Below, piece by piece: positions 22,726 through 29,924 of a stretch of DNA of 35,570 bases. The position numbers were made by a program, and so were the translations under genes. The notes beneath the pieces are model-generated. The model saw only the letters and a list, made by a program, of their open reading frames with translations. It did no database searches and was not told the origin of the DNA. Origin of the DNA: Acinetobacter rudis (GTDB taxonomy: Bacteria; Pseudomonadota; Gammaproteobacteria; Pseudomonadales; Moraxellaceae); NCBI RefSeq assembly GCF_031157835.1, contig NZ_JAVIDR010000027.1, positions 1-35,570 of the forward strand. Direction: 5' to 3'. Position 1 is the stretch's first letter, and each line of letters opens with the position of its first letter.

Positions 22726-23145
22726 ATGTCGACTATGCAATGTGATGTTGTAAGTGTTAAAGAGTCTTTGTACTCAGGCACTGTGACAATGCTTATCGCA
22801 AAAGGTGCGGGTGGTGAGTTAGGTATTATGCCTGGACATGCTCCACTTGTAACTTTACTTAAGCCGGGTGCAATTCGCGTTCTGCTTGAAAATGGTACAG
22901 AAGAATTAATCTATGTATCTGGTGGTGTTCTAGAAGTTCAACCGCATGTTGTTACTGTTCTTGCAGATTCTGCAATTCGTGCTGACAACTTAGATGAAGC
23001 TGCAATTATTGAAGCACGTAAAAATGCTGAACAATTGCTTGCAAATCAAAAGAGCGATTTGGACTCTGCTGCTGCTTTGGCTGCACTTGCAGAAACTGCT
23101 GCTCAGCTGGAAACAATCCGCAAAATCAAGAACCGTGCCCAATAA
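22726..23145 (+). CDS. atpC: ATP synthase F1 subunit epsilon
   Basis: Rotor-foot subunit and intrinsic inhibitor of ATP hydrolysis. 139 residues: N-terminal beta-sandwich (about 1-85; GELGIMPGHAPLVTLLKPG) and a C-terminal helical hairpin (about 90-138). Seventeen bases after atpD with AAGGAG upstream. Last gene of the operon, followed by a strong terminator. Confidence 0.97.
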   Translation: MSTMQCDVVSVKESLYSGTVTMLIAKGAGGELGIMPGHAPLVTLLKPGAIRVLLENGTEELIYVSGGVLEVQPHVVTVLADSAIRADNLDEAAIIEARKNAEQLLANQKSDLDSAAALAALAETAAQLETIRKIKNRAQ

Positions 23146-23161
23146 GGTATTGTTTAAGATT

Positions 23162-23189
23162 AAAAAGCCACCTTTGGGTGGCTTTTTTT
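23162..23189 (+). terminator. Terminator of the atp operon
   Basis: AAAAAGCCACC and GGTGGCTTTTT form an 11-bp stem around a TTTG loop, with seven T in total on the 3' side. The A-run on the left means it could also serve the converging lipoprotein gene at 23229. Confidence 0.92.
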
Positions 23190-23228
23190 ATGCTGATATT
23201 TTTACAATGATGTTAATGTGGTGCTTGA

Positions 23229-23777
23229 TTAGGAATCTGAAGATTTACTCTTAGGAATTAAAAGCACGCCTAATTCTAAGATATTATTTTGCAGACTATT
23301 TAATTGCTGTTGTACTTGATCTAGGTTTTCCTGACTTAAGTCCATTTCGCCATTAAAAATTGAAGATTCGAGAAGCTGTTGGTTGGTTCGAATCATTTGT
23401 TGACGGACTTGATCGACCTCTGTGCTCTTCAGCTTCAGCTTATCTAAATCTCGATTCATTTGAGTGAATTGCTTTTTGAGTGCAGTAATACTTGTACTTA
23501 CTTTAGATGGGTCATTATCTTGTAAAGCCTGCTGTAGGTTTTCTTGACCTTGTTTAATTTGCTCAAAATAGTTGTTGGTATTATTTTTAATTTCAGCGAC
23601 ATCACTCACGATGTACAACATGTTGCCATTTTTAGTGTCTGAAGTCTCACTAGAGTCGGAGATTTCGGCATTGTTTTGTGCCTTAGATTCATCAGATTGG
23701 GGGCTACAACCTGCAAGACTGAGTGTAAATCCTAAAAGTAAAATGGAAACATGGCGAAGATGAAAAAGTTGCTTCAT
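23229..23777 (-). CDS. Small lipoprotein, member A of a local paralogous trio
   Basis: 182 residues; lipoprotein signal with lipobox LAGC, lipidated Cys at 24, then a Ser/Asn/Glu-rich linker and a mostly helical, Gln-rich body predicted to lie in the periplasm. The block RDLDKLKLKSTEVDQVRQQM matches DLDALTIKSTEVDSIRNKM of the lipoprotein at 25178-25678, so they share descent. It ends in a short Ser/Lys-rich tail. Function unknown. It converges on atpC, and gpx lies upstream on the same strand with a 160-base gap, so it probably has its own promoter. Confidence 0.8.
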   Translation of the reverse strand: MKQLFHLRHVSILLLGFTLSLAGCSPQSDESKAQNNAEISDSSETSDTKNGNMLYIVSDVAEIKNNTNNYFEQIKQGQENLQQALQDNDPSKVSTSITALKKQFTQMNRDLDKLKLKSTEVDQVRQQMIRTNQQLLESSIFNGEMDLSQENLDQVQQQLNSLQNNILELGVLLIPKSKSSDS

Positions 23778-23937
23778 AAATTGTATCTTTAAATTCTAAA
23801 TTTTTACCACTATAGAACTGAACTCAGAATAAAAAAATAGATGTTGCAAACTTATAACAGTTATGTGTTTTATAGAAGGACATTGACTACCCTTATATCA
23901 TTAGATTTAGCAGCTAAGAGTAGTCAATAAATCACAT

Positions 23938-24480
23938 TTATTTTGCTAATTCATCAGCAATCGCTTGCAACAAACGCGGATCATCAGCAGTAATATCAGG
24001 TGCAAAGCGTGCTACAACTTGCCCGCTCTTATTCACTAAAAATTTTTCAAAGTTCCAAAGTACTTCTGGAACTGGGTTTGGAGTGAGACCATATTCAACT
24101 AAATCTTTCCACCAAGGGCCTTCACCAATACGTTCTGGAATAGCTTTAATTAAAGTTTCATAGAGTGGATGTTTATCTTCACCAGCAACTGAAATTTTAG
24201 CAAAGAGTGGAAAATGAACATCATATGTTAATGAGCAAAACTGTTGGATTTCCTCATTCGTGCCTGGTTCTTGTGCTAAAAAGTTGTTGGCAGGGAATCC
24301 AAGTATTTGTAGACCTTGGTCTTTTTGTGCTTGGTACAGTTTTTCTAGTCCTTCATACTGTGGTGTTAATCCACATTTTGATGCAACATTGACCAATAGT
24401 AAAACCTGTCCTTGGTATTGGTTCAAATTGATTTGTTCACCTGTAATGGTCGTAACAGGAATGTTATAGATTGACTGCAT
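23938..24480 (-). CDS. Glutathione peroxidase-family thiol peroxidase
   Basis: BtuE/Gpx-type peroxidase reducing hydroperoxides, probably with thioredoxin as donor since it is the cysteine form. 180 residues, no signal peptide, so cytoplasmic. Peroxidatic C36 (NVASKCGLTPQY), possible resolving C82 (QQFCSLTYDVHFP), and W142-N143 (LWNFEKFL) are present. The usual FPCNQF block reads FPANNF (62-67), so the tetrad Gln is Asn66 and the neighbouring Cys is Ala64. Flanked on both sides by members of a lipoprotein family. Confidence 0.92.
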   Translation of the reverse strand: MQSIYNIPVTTITGEQINLNQYQGQVLLLVNVASKCGLTPQYEGLEKLYQAQKDQGLQILGFPANNFLAQEPGTNEEIQQFCSLTYDVHFPLFAKISVAGEDKHPLYETLIKAIPERIGEGPWWKDLVEYGLTPNPVPEVLWNFEKFLVNKSGQVVARFAPDITADDPRLLQAIADELAK

Positions 24481-24603
24481 AGTGATCTGCTGAGAAATGA
24501 GGTTGATTATTGTTTTAACCTGAATATCTCTGAATCACAAGAAAAATTATATGACTTCTTGCTTGTTGTAATGTAAGAAATAAAAAATACCTAGCTGAAA
24601 GGG

Positions 24604-25086
24604 TTAGGAGTGTGAAGCTGAAATCGTTTTTTCCATTTGTCGATAAGTATTTTCCAACTCGATTTGAGCGCGTTGTTGTTTTTGCATTAATTCCTTTTGT
24701 TCAGTTTGATTGCTATCTTTTTGTGATACATTCTGTTGGTATTCACGTGAGAGTTGTATAAATGATTTAAGCTGGGTACGGTAGCGATTTGCCTCAATAC
24801 TTTTTAATTCTAATTCATTTAGTTCATGATCATATTGTTTTGCCAAATTGAGCTTTTCTTCTGCTGAGGATGGTGTTTTTTGAAAGTATTCATCTTGACT
24901 GAATTTAAATGCTTGCAGACTTTGCAATGCAGCGATATCCGCAGTGAGATCGGCAATATTATTTTGGCTTAGTGTGCTGACTTGAGTTACACGTTCTGAT
25001 TGTTGTTGTGGAGGATTGCTCTGCTCACATGCACAGAGTATAAGGCTACTAAATAAACAAAGTACAAGAGGTTGGTAAGAGCGCAT
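24604..25086 (-). CDS. Small lipoprotein, member B of the trio (divergent)
   Basis: 160 residues with a lipoprotein signal; lipobox LCAC, lipidated Cys at 20. The mature part starts with LSQNNIADLTADIAALQSL, close to LSTNNTADIKADLAAIETL of member C, and has HELNELELKSIEANRYRTQL where members A and C have the DLDxLxxKSTEVDxxR core. The rest is Gln/Glu-rich and helical, probably a coiled coil. No known domain recognised. Lies between gpx and member C, all on the minus strand with 90-125-base gaps. Confidence 0.78.
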   Translation of the reverse strand: MRSYQPLVLCLFSSLILCACEQSNPPQQQSERVTQVSTLSQNNIADLTADIAALQSLQAFKFSQDEYFQKTPSSAEEKLNLAKQYDHELNELELKSIEANRYRTQLKSFIQLSREYQQNVSQKDSNQTEQKELMQKQQRAQIELENTYRQMEKTISASHS

Positions 25087-25177
25087 ATGATAAGAATTTT
25101 ATAAAGTTTTAAATATATCATATGTATTTAATCATACTACAGCGTCGTTAGAAACCACGCTGTAGCGCACTTAGTAA

Positions 25178-25678
25178 TTAAGAACCAAGTTTTTGCTTTA
25201 ATGCTTGAGTTTCAGTGATTAACTCTTGCTGAATTGTTGTAGCTTTCTTTTGAAGCTCCATGATTTTGTTTTGATCTGGTTTACCAGATGTCGTCATTTT
25301 GATCATTTCTAAGCTTGTGTCATTTGAAGCTTTCATTTTGTTGCGAATAGAATCAACTTCAGTACTCTTAATAGTTAAAGCATCTAGGTCTTTATTGAAG
25401 TCTTGAGTGAATTTTTCCATGCTAGTCATCGTTTCTTTAACGGCTTCTACACCACCAGTTTGTGCAGCTTGCATGATTTTGTTTTGGAACTCTAATGCTT
25501 CTTTAGCTTTAGCAGTACCAAGTGTTTCAATTGCAGCAAGGTCAGCTTTGATATCTGCTGTGTTATTAGTGCTTAATTGAACTGCTGGAGTTGCAGCTGC
25601 AGTGTCAGTTGATTTTTTATCACATGCTGTAAGCGTCAGTGCTGTAGCACAAAGAGTAGCAATTAATATTTTTTTCAT
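25178..25678 (-). CDS. Small lipoprotein, member C of the trio
   Basis: 166 residues; lipobox LTAC with lipidated Cys at 19, acidic Asp at +2 (CDKK), which in E. coli-type sorting would keep it in the inner membrane. Body predicted almost wholly helical. It shares its N-terminal block (LSTNNTADIKADLAAIETL) with member B and its core (DLDALTIKSTEVDSIRNKM) with member A, making it the link of the family and perhaps closest to the ancestor. Good ribosome-binding site (AAGGAAT). Function unknown. Confidence 0.82.
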   Translation of the reverse strand: MKKILIATLCATALTLTACDKKSTDTAAATPAVQLSTNNTADIKADLAAIETLGTAKAKEALEFQNKIMQAAQTGGVEAVKETMTSMEKFTQDFNKDLDALTIKSTEVDSIRNKMKASNDTSLEMIKMTTSGKPDQNKIMELQKKATTIQQELITETQALKQKLGS

Positions 25679-25745
25679 CGTGTATTCCTTAGAACATTAT
25701 TAAATTTAAAACACCTATATGGGCAAATTAACTATTTAATTCAGT

Positions 25746-25799
25746 AAATATTATTTGCATACAAGTGTTTTTTAATGAAAGAGCAGCCCAATAATATTT
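25746..25799. repeat. Long-spaced inverted repeat between the AraC gene and lipoprotein C
   Basis: AAATATTATT (25746-25755) and AATAATATTT (25790-25799), perfect over 10 bp with a 34-base spacer. Entirely A/T, so it could arise by chance; it lies past the AraC-gene stop and within the likely promoter area of lipoprotein C. Confidence 0.35.
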
Positions 25800-25830
25800 G
25801 TTTTTAATGCTTTTGGGTAGTTCTTAATGT

Positions 25831-26613
25831 TTAGTTAGAATTTAGTGATACAGTTTGCTGTGATTCTCGAAGTTGGGATGGTGTCTGGCCAGTCCGACGC
25901 TTAAAAAAGTCAATGAAACTTGAACTGTGCTGAAAACCAAGTTGGTACGCAATGCGTTTAATTGCAACGCCTTGCTGTAATTGATGGATAGAGAAAACGA
26001 TTTTTACACGATTACGCCATTCTGAGAGTGAAAGCTGTAATTGTTGTTGGCTCAATCTTAAAATGTGACGTTCACTAAGCGGAAATTCCGTTAAAATTTG
26101 TTGCAAACTTTTTGTAAATTTTTCAGGATCAGAGAGTGCTTTGAGTACAGGGAGGAGTTGAGGGTGGTCACTTTGTGGCAAATACTGTTGGTGTGCAGGT
26201 GCAAATTGCAGCTGATCAAGCAAAATTTGTAAGAGATGATCTTGGTAATTAATAAATTCCTGCTGCTGTTGTTTTAATCTTAAAAGTTCAGCTACTGTTT
26301 GTCTAAAAAATGGCAATATACTGAGGGTGCTACATGTTGCTGGAAGTAAATGACATAAATCTGGATGAATACGAATACAGATGTAATGAGTTGGAAGCTC
26401 TGCTAAGGCTGTAGAGCAGTGGGTGGTTTGGGGTGGAATCCAAATACCATAATTAGGTGGAGAGAGGAAACGCTTCCCCTCAATGAGGTATTCAAGTAGG
26501 CCATTAAAACTAAAATTAAAATCACCCCAAATCCCAGCATGTGCAGTCACGATTTCATCTTTTTGGTAATGAAATTCATCTATTTCAATTAATGTACTTA
26601 GACGTTTTGGCAT
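25831..26613 (-). CDS. AraC-family transcriptional regulator
   Basis: 260 residues. N-terminal cupin-like sensor half (about 15-100; HAGIWGDFNFSFNG, WIPPQTTHCS) and C-terminal double HTH (about 170-250) ending IAYQLGFQHSSSFIDFFKRRTGQTPSQLRES, the standard second-helix signature. It follows the MFS gene by 23 bases on the same strand, so the two form one operon and the regulator probably controls the exporter. Ligand unknown. Confidence 0.9.
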   Translation of the reverse strand: MPKRLSTLIEIDEFHYQKDEIVTAHAGIWGDFNFSFNGLLEYLIEGKRFLSPPNYGIWIPPQTTHCSTALAELPTHYICIRIHPDLCHLLPATCSTLSILPFFRQTVAELLRLKQQQQEFINYQDHLLQILLDQLQFAPAHQQYLPQSDHPQLLPVLKALSDPEKFTKSLQQILTEFPLSERHILRLSQQQLQLSLSEWRNRVKIVFSIHQLQQGVAIKRIAYQLGFQHSSSFIDFFKRRTGQTPSQLRESQQTVSLNSN

Positions 26614-26636
26614 CGGCTAGGAATCGGCAGTTGAAA

Positions 26637-27881
26637 TTATTTCTGTATAGTACAACAAGTTTTAGGATTGTTCAGTCCACGAGACCAAGTAAAAATTGAA
26701 ACTAGGGCGAGGGCAATTAATGTAAGTACGCTGAGGAGTAAGACATTAATACTGAAGTGATCTACGATTAGACCACCCAATAAAGAGCCTGTTGCTATCA
26801 TCGTTTGAAATATCCCAATATATAGAGGCATGCCTTTTTCTACTGCTTGGGCAGCATGGGTAAACATCCAAATATTAGCAGTCGTTGGAAATGCACCAAA
26901 GGCAAAACCCCATAAAGCGGTTAATACAAAAGCATTAGATAAATTGATAGCATGAATTGGAAAGCTATAAAATACTGTAGCAAAACATGCTGCTAAAATG
27001 ACAAAGGTATAACGGACATTAATTGCAGCACTAAAACCCGCAAAGGCATTACCAAAAATACTCGCAATACCATAAGTTAAAAATAAACTACTTATCGCTG
27101 CTGCATTAAAACCTGCAACTTGTTTAAAAAATGCACCTAAATAACTGAATGCTGAGAAATGAGCTAAACCAATTAGGAAAATAATACTGAGTCCTTGGCG
27201 TGCTTTAGGATCTTTAAATAATTCAGGTAGGTCACGAAATTTAATTGCAGATTGAGGTTTTAGTTGAGGGAGTGAATAGTATTGTAAAGCAAGCAAAGGT
27301 ATAGCCATAAATAAACTCAGAGCAAAACCACTACGCCATCCCCATAACTCTCCCATCCAAGTGCCAATTGGTACTCCAAATACCGTTGCAAAGGTTACGC
27401 CTGCAATAATGATCGCTGTTGCTTTTGCTATATCTAAATGTGGGGGTGCTAAGCGCCCACTGAGTGCAATAGCTGTTGCCCAAAAACCGCCAATAGAGAT
27501 ACCTAACATAAAACGACTAAACATAAGTACTTCATAACTATTTGAAAAAACAGTAATGAGGTTGGCAATCAACATGATTGTAGTGAGAGCCATGAGGAAA
27601 ATACGTCGGTCAAGCTTTTTGATGAGGATTGGTAATAATGGTGCTGAAATTGCCCCCATCACCCCTGGAAGTGTGATTGCAAGTCCTGCTTGACCTGTTG
27701 ATATATTAAGTTCAGTTGCAATTTGATTGAGTACACCAATCGGTAAAAACTCACAACAGACCAAAATAAAAGCAGTTATGGAGATGGTAATTAACGCAAG
27801 CCAACTCCCTTGTTCTGATTGAGGGGCTAAATTACGATCTGTGATTTTATCACTGGGGGTGCTGGGGGCAGTTGTATTCAT
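26637..27881 (-). CDS. MFS transporter, DHA1 family (NepI/AraJ-like exporter)
   Basis: 414 residues, twelve predicted membrane helices after a polar N-terminus of about 28 residues. Typical signatures: FLPIGVLNQIATELNISTGQAGLAITLPGVMGA in the first helices, DRR loop (KKLDRRIFLM) between helices 2 and 3, RFMLGISIGGFWATA in helix 4 region and GVPIGTWMGELWGWRSGF, the antiporter-type motif C of helix 5. Closest by motifs to sugar/nucleoside efflux proteins such as NepI and AraJ; the substrate is not determined. First gene of an operon with the AraC regulator; diverges from a TetR gene. Confidence 0.9.
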   Translation of the reverse strand: MNTTAPSTPSDKITDRNLAPQSEQGSWLALITISITAFILVCCEFLPIGVLNQIATELNISTGQAGLAITLPGVMGAISAPLLPILIKKLDRRIFLMALTTIMLIANLITVFSNSYEVLMFSRFMLGISIGGFWATAIALSGRLAPPHLDIAKATAIIIAGVTFATVFGVPIGTWMGELWGWRSGFALSLFMAIPLLALQYYSLPQLKPQSAIKFRDLPELFKDPKARQGLSIIFLIGLAHFSAFSYLGAFFKQVAGFNAAAISSLFLTYGIASIFGNAFAGFSAAINVRYTFVILAACFATVFYSFPIHAINLSNAFVLTALWGFAFGAFPTTANIWMFTHAAQAVEKGMPLYIGIFQTMIATGSLLGGLIVDHFSINVLLLSVLTLIALALVSIFTWSRGLNNPKTCCTIQK

Positions 27882-27911
27882 AGGCGGCCTTGGTGGTGGT
27901 TTGCTAATATG

Positions 27912-27925
27912 GTAATGATCGTTAC
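27912..27925. promoter_or_regulatory. Candidate repressor operator downstream of the MFS promoter
   Basis: GTAATGATCGTTAC is palindromic at 12 of 14 positions. It lies just after the predicted start of the MFS-araC transcript and between the divergent MFS and TetR genes, where a TetR-family operator would be expected. Confidence 0.4.
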
Positions 27926-27932
27926 GGAAATA

Positions 27933-27961
27933 AAAATATTGGATTTGGCGGAATATGTCAA
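27933..27961 (-). promoter_or_regulatory. Sigma70 promoter of the MFS-AraC operon
   Basis: Minus strand: consensus TTGACA (27961-27956), exactly 17-base spacer, TATTTT (27938-27933). Predicted start near 27926, about 45 bases before the MFS ATG. Confidence 0.6.
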
Positions 27962-28016
27962 TTTATTTAGTAGTGATTGTTATAAAATAAACAGCATTTC
28001 ATATGAGAGAAAAAAC

Positions 28017-28649
28017 ATGCTTGATGATCCGGGGGTACCTGCTAGAGAAGTTAAGTCAAAACGTGGTAGGCCACAGTGTTTTGATGAGCAGGAGGTGCTA
28101 CATAAAGCGATGTTGTTGTTTTGGCAATATGGTTATGAAGCGACCTCAATGAGTGACTTAACCAAAGCACTTAACCTAACTGCACCCAGTTTGTATCGCT
28201 GTTTTGGAGATAAACAACAGTTATTTCAACGATGTCTTGAGTATTATTTGGCGAATGAAGCTTGTGTTGTCGATCGTATTTTTAGCGACGCTAAAACGGC
28301 TAAAGTGGCCATCGAGCTATTTCTTTATGAGAATGTCAAACGTTTGGTTCAAGAAAATAAACCTACGGGGTGTATGCTCTTGGTTTCAACAATGAATTGT
28401 TCTGAACAACATGCTGACTTACAAGAAGAAATTAAGAAAAAACGTATTAGCGTTAAAGAAAAAATTTATCAGCGTGTTTTACAAGGCCAACAAGCTGGTG
28501 AAATCTCTAGTCTAACATCTGTACAAGAGATAACAGACTTTTATACGACAGTGTTGCAAGGAATGACCTTTCAAGCACGTGATGGTGTAGGGCGTGAACA
28601 ATTGAATCAAGTTGCAGCTTATGCAATGAAAAGTTGGGAACTCTTTTAA
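28017..28649 (+). CDS. TetR/AcrR-family transcriptional regulator
   Basis: 210 residues from the ATG at 28017. The open frame extends upstream to 27909, but the extra 36 residues have no family resemblance and would cover the MFS promoter. N-terminal HTH (about 20-65): KRGRPQCFDEQEVLHKAMLLFWQYGYEATSMSDLTKALNLTAPSLYRCFGDKQQLF in shorter pieces shows the usual GYEATSM and YRCFGDKQ blocks. C-terminal ligand-binding half with GCMLLVSTMNC, as in the YxaF/AcuR-like group. Divergent from the MFS operon, so it may regulate that operon or the downstream permease. Confidence 0.9.
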   Translation: MLDDPGVPAREVKSKRGRPQCFDEQEVLHKAMLLFWQYGYEATSMSDLTKALNLTAPSLYRCFGDKQQLFQRCLEYYLANEACVVDRIFSDAKTAKVAIELFLYENVKRLVQENKPTGCMLLVSTMNCSEQHADLQEEIKKKRISVKEKIYQRVLQGQQAGEISSLTSVQEITDFYTTVLQGMTFQARDGVGREQLNQVAAYAMKSWELF

Positions 28650-28782
28650 ATATTTTGGGAAACTGTATATCTAGCTGATTATTTTTTAATGTCTAAGCTG
28701 CAGTATTAATGTCTGAAATGCCTTATTTACCTATAATCAGACTTGACCGACAATACACATTCTCCCGATATTGAGAAAAGCT

Positions 28783-29703
28783 ATGCAACAAAAAATACAG
28801 CAACACTGGTGGGCATTTGCATTGCCTATGCTTGCCGTTCTGATTTGGTCAATGAATATTGCAGTCACTCGCTATGTGGTTGATTATATTTCTCCAATGA
28901 GTATTAGTTTCTATCGCTGGCTCGTCGCTTTTATTGTATTAACACCTTTTATGTTGATTAAGGTTTGGCAGCAACGGACAGTTGTTCGTCAAAATATCGT
29001 GCAACTTGCGGTGTTGAGTGCATTTGGCATGGTCCTTTATCAGGGCTTATCTTATTTTGCTTCACATGAAACAACAGCAACAAATATGGGAATTATTAAT
29101 GCATTTATTCCTGTATTTACCATTTTTGTTTCAATGTTATTGCTTAAAGAAATCCCAAACCGTTTTGCTATTATGGGCAGCTTAATGTCTCTCTTTGGCT
29201 TGCTTTATGTGATGGCACAAGGAGACTTTTCTAGTCTACTAGGATTGGGTGGACATTTAGGTGATGTCATCATGATTGTTGCTGTATTCTTTTATGCCTT
29301 TTATGGGGTGTTTTTAAAGAAATGGCAATTAAAAGTTCCCTTAATGGTGAGTGTTTATGTGCAAATTGCATTTGCACTGATTTACCATATACCTTTCATT
29401 ATTTGGTTGGGGATTGACCCGATCGATTCTCAAAATGCGCTGAGTGTACTATATGCTGGACTATTTCCATCATTGATTGCACCGATGTTATGGATGATGG
29501 CTGTGGAACACATTGGGCCGAATCGCACCAGCATTTTTATGAACTTAATGCCCGTATTTACTGCAATTATTGCTTATTTTTGGTTAAAAGAAGCGTGGAC
29601 TATTTATCATACGATTGGCGGTATTATTATTCTGGTTGGGATTGCTTTGGCGCAAAAGAAAACACGCAATCCAGTGGTCACTAAACCCTTGAGTGATGTT
29701 TAA
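28783..29703 (+). CDS. EamA-family (DMT superfamily) permease
   Basis: 306 residues from ATG 28783 (an in-frame TTG at 28771 would add four). Ten hydrophobic segments arranged as two EamA repeats: the first at about 10-140 (VLIWSMNIAVTRYVVDYISPMSISFYRW) and the second at about 150-295 (WMMAVEHIGPNRTSIFMNLMPVFTAIIAYFWLKE, the repeat signature). Probably exports a metabolite or amino acid; substrate unknown. Same strand as the TetR gene, with a 133-base gap. Confidence 0.88.
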   Translation: MQQKIQQHWWAFALPMLAVLIWSMNIAVTRYVVDYISPMSISFYRWLVAFIVLTPFMLIKVWQQRTVVRQNIVQLAVLSAFGMVLYQGLSYFASHETTATNMGIINAFIPVFTIFVSMLLLKEIPNRFAIMGSLMSLFGLLYVMAQGDFSSLLGLGGHLGDVIMIVAVFFYAFYGVFLKKWQLKVPLMVSVYVQIAFALIYHIPFIIWLGIDPIDSQNALSVLYAGLFPSLIAPMLWMMAVEHIGPNRTSIFMNLMPVFTAIIAYFWLKEAWTIYHTIGGIIILVGIALAQKKTRNPVVTKPLSDV

Positions 29704-29862
29704 TATTGTATGTCTTAATATCTTAATATTAAAGCGCTTGCAAAAGTAAGGCATTGCCCATTAGTAAACATATCATCCTGATTCGTTATGTGTGGCCCTG
29801 CATATTCAAATATTTGTTAGTTTCTTCATTTAGAAAGCTATCTATTGATTGGTGCTGTAGAG
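29704..29862. other. Intergenic stretch after the EamA gene
   Basis: Read for genes and repeats; nothing supportable seen up to the terminator at 29863. A plus-strand open frame crosses it into the copper-receptor gene but has no ribosome-binding site or protein-like features. Confidence 0.5.
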
Positions 29863-29898
29863 AAAAAATAACCGAGCTCAGTGGCTCGGTTATTTTTT
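29863..29898. terminator. Bidirectional terminator between the EamA gene and the copper receptor
   Basis: Perfect 15-bp stem: AAAAAATAACCGAGC (29863-29877) and GCTCGGTTATTTTTT (29884-29898), 6-base loop TCAGTG. A-run on one side and T-run on the other serve the two converging genes. Confidence 0.92.
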
Positions 29899-29924
29899 GG
29901 CATTATTTATCTAGTATCGATGAA

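Noticed and set aside
27909..28016. 36-residue N-terminal extension of the TetR gene
   Set aside because: Would overlap the MFS promoter and operator, lacks a Shine-Dalgarno sequence, and the family normally starts shortly before the HTH.
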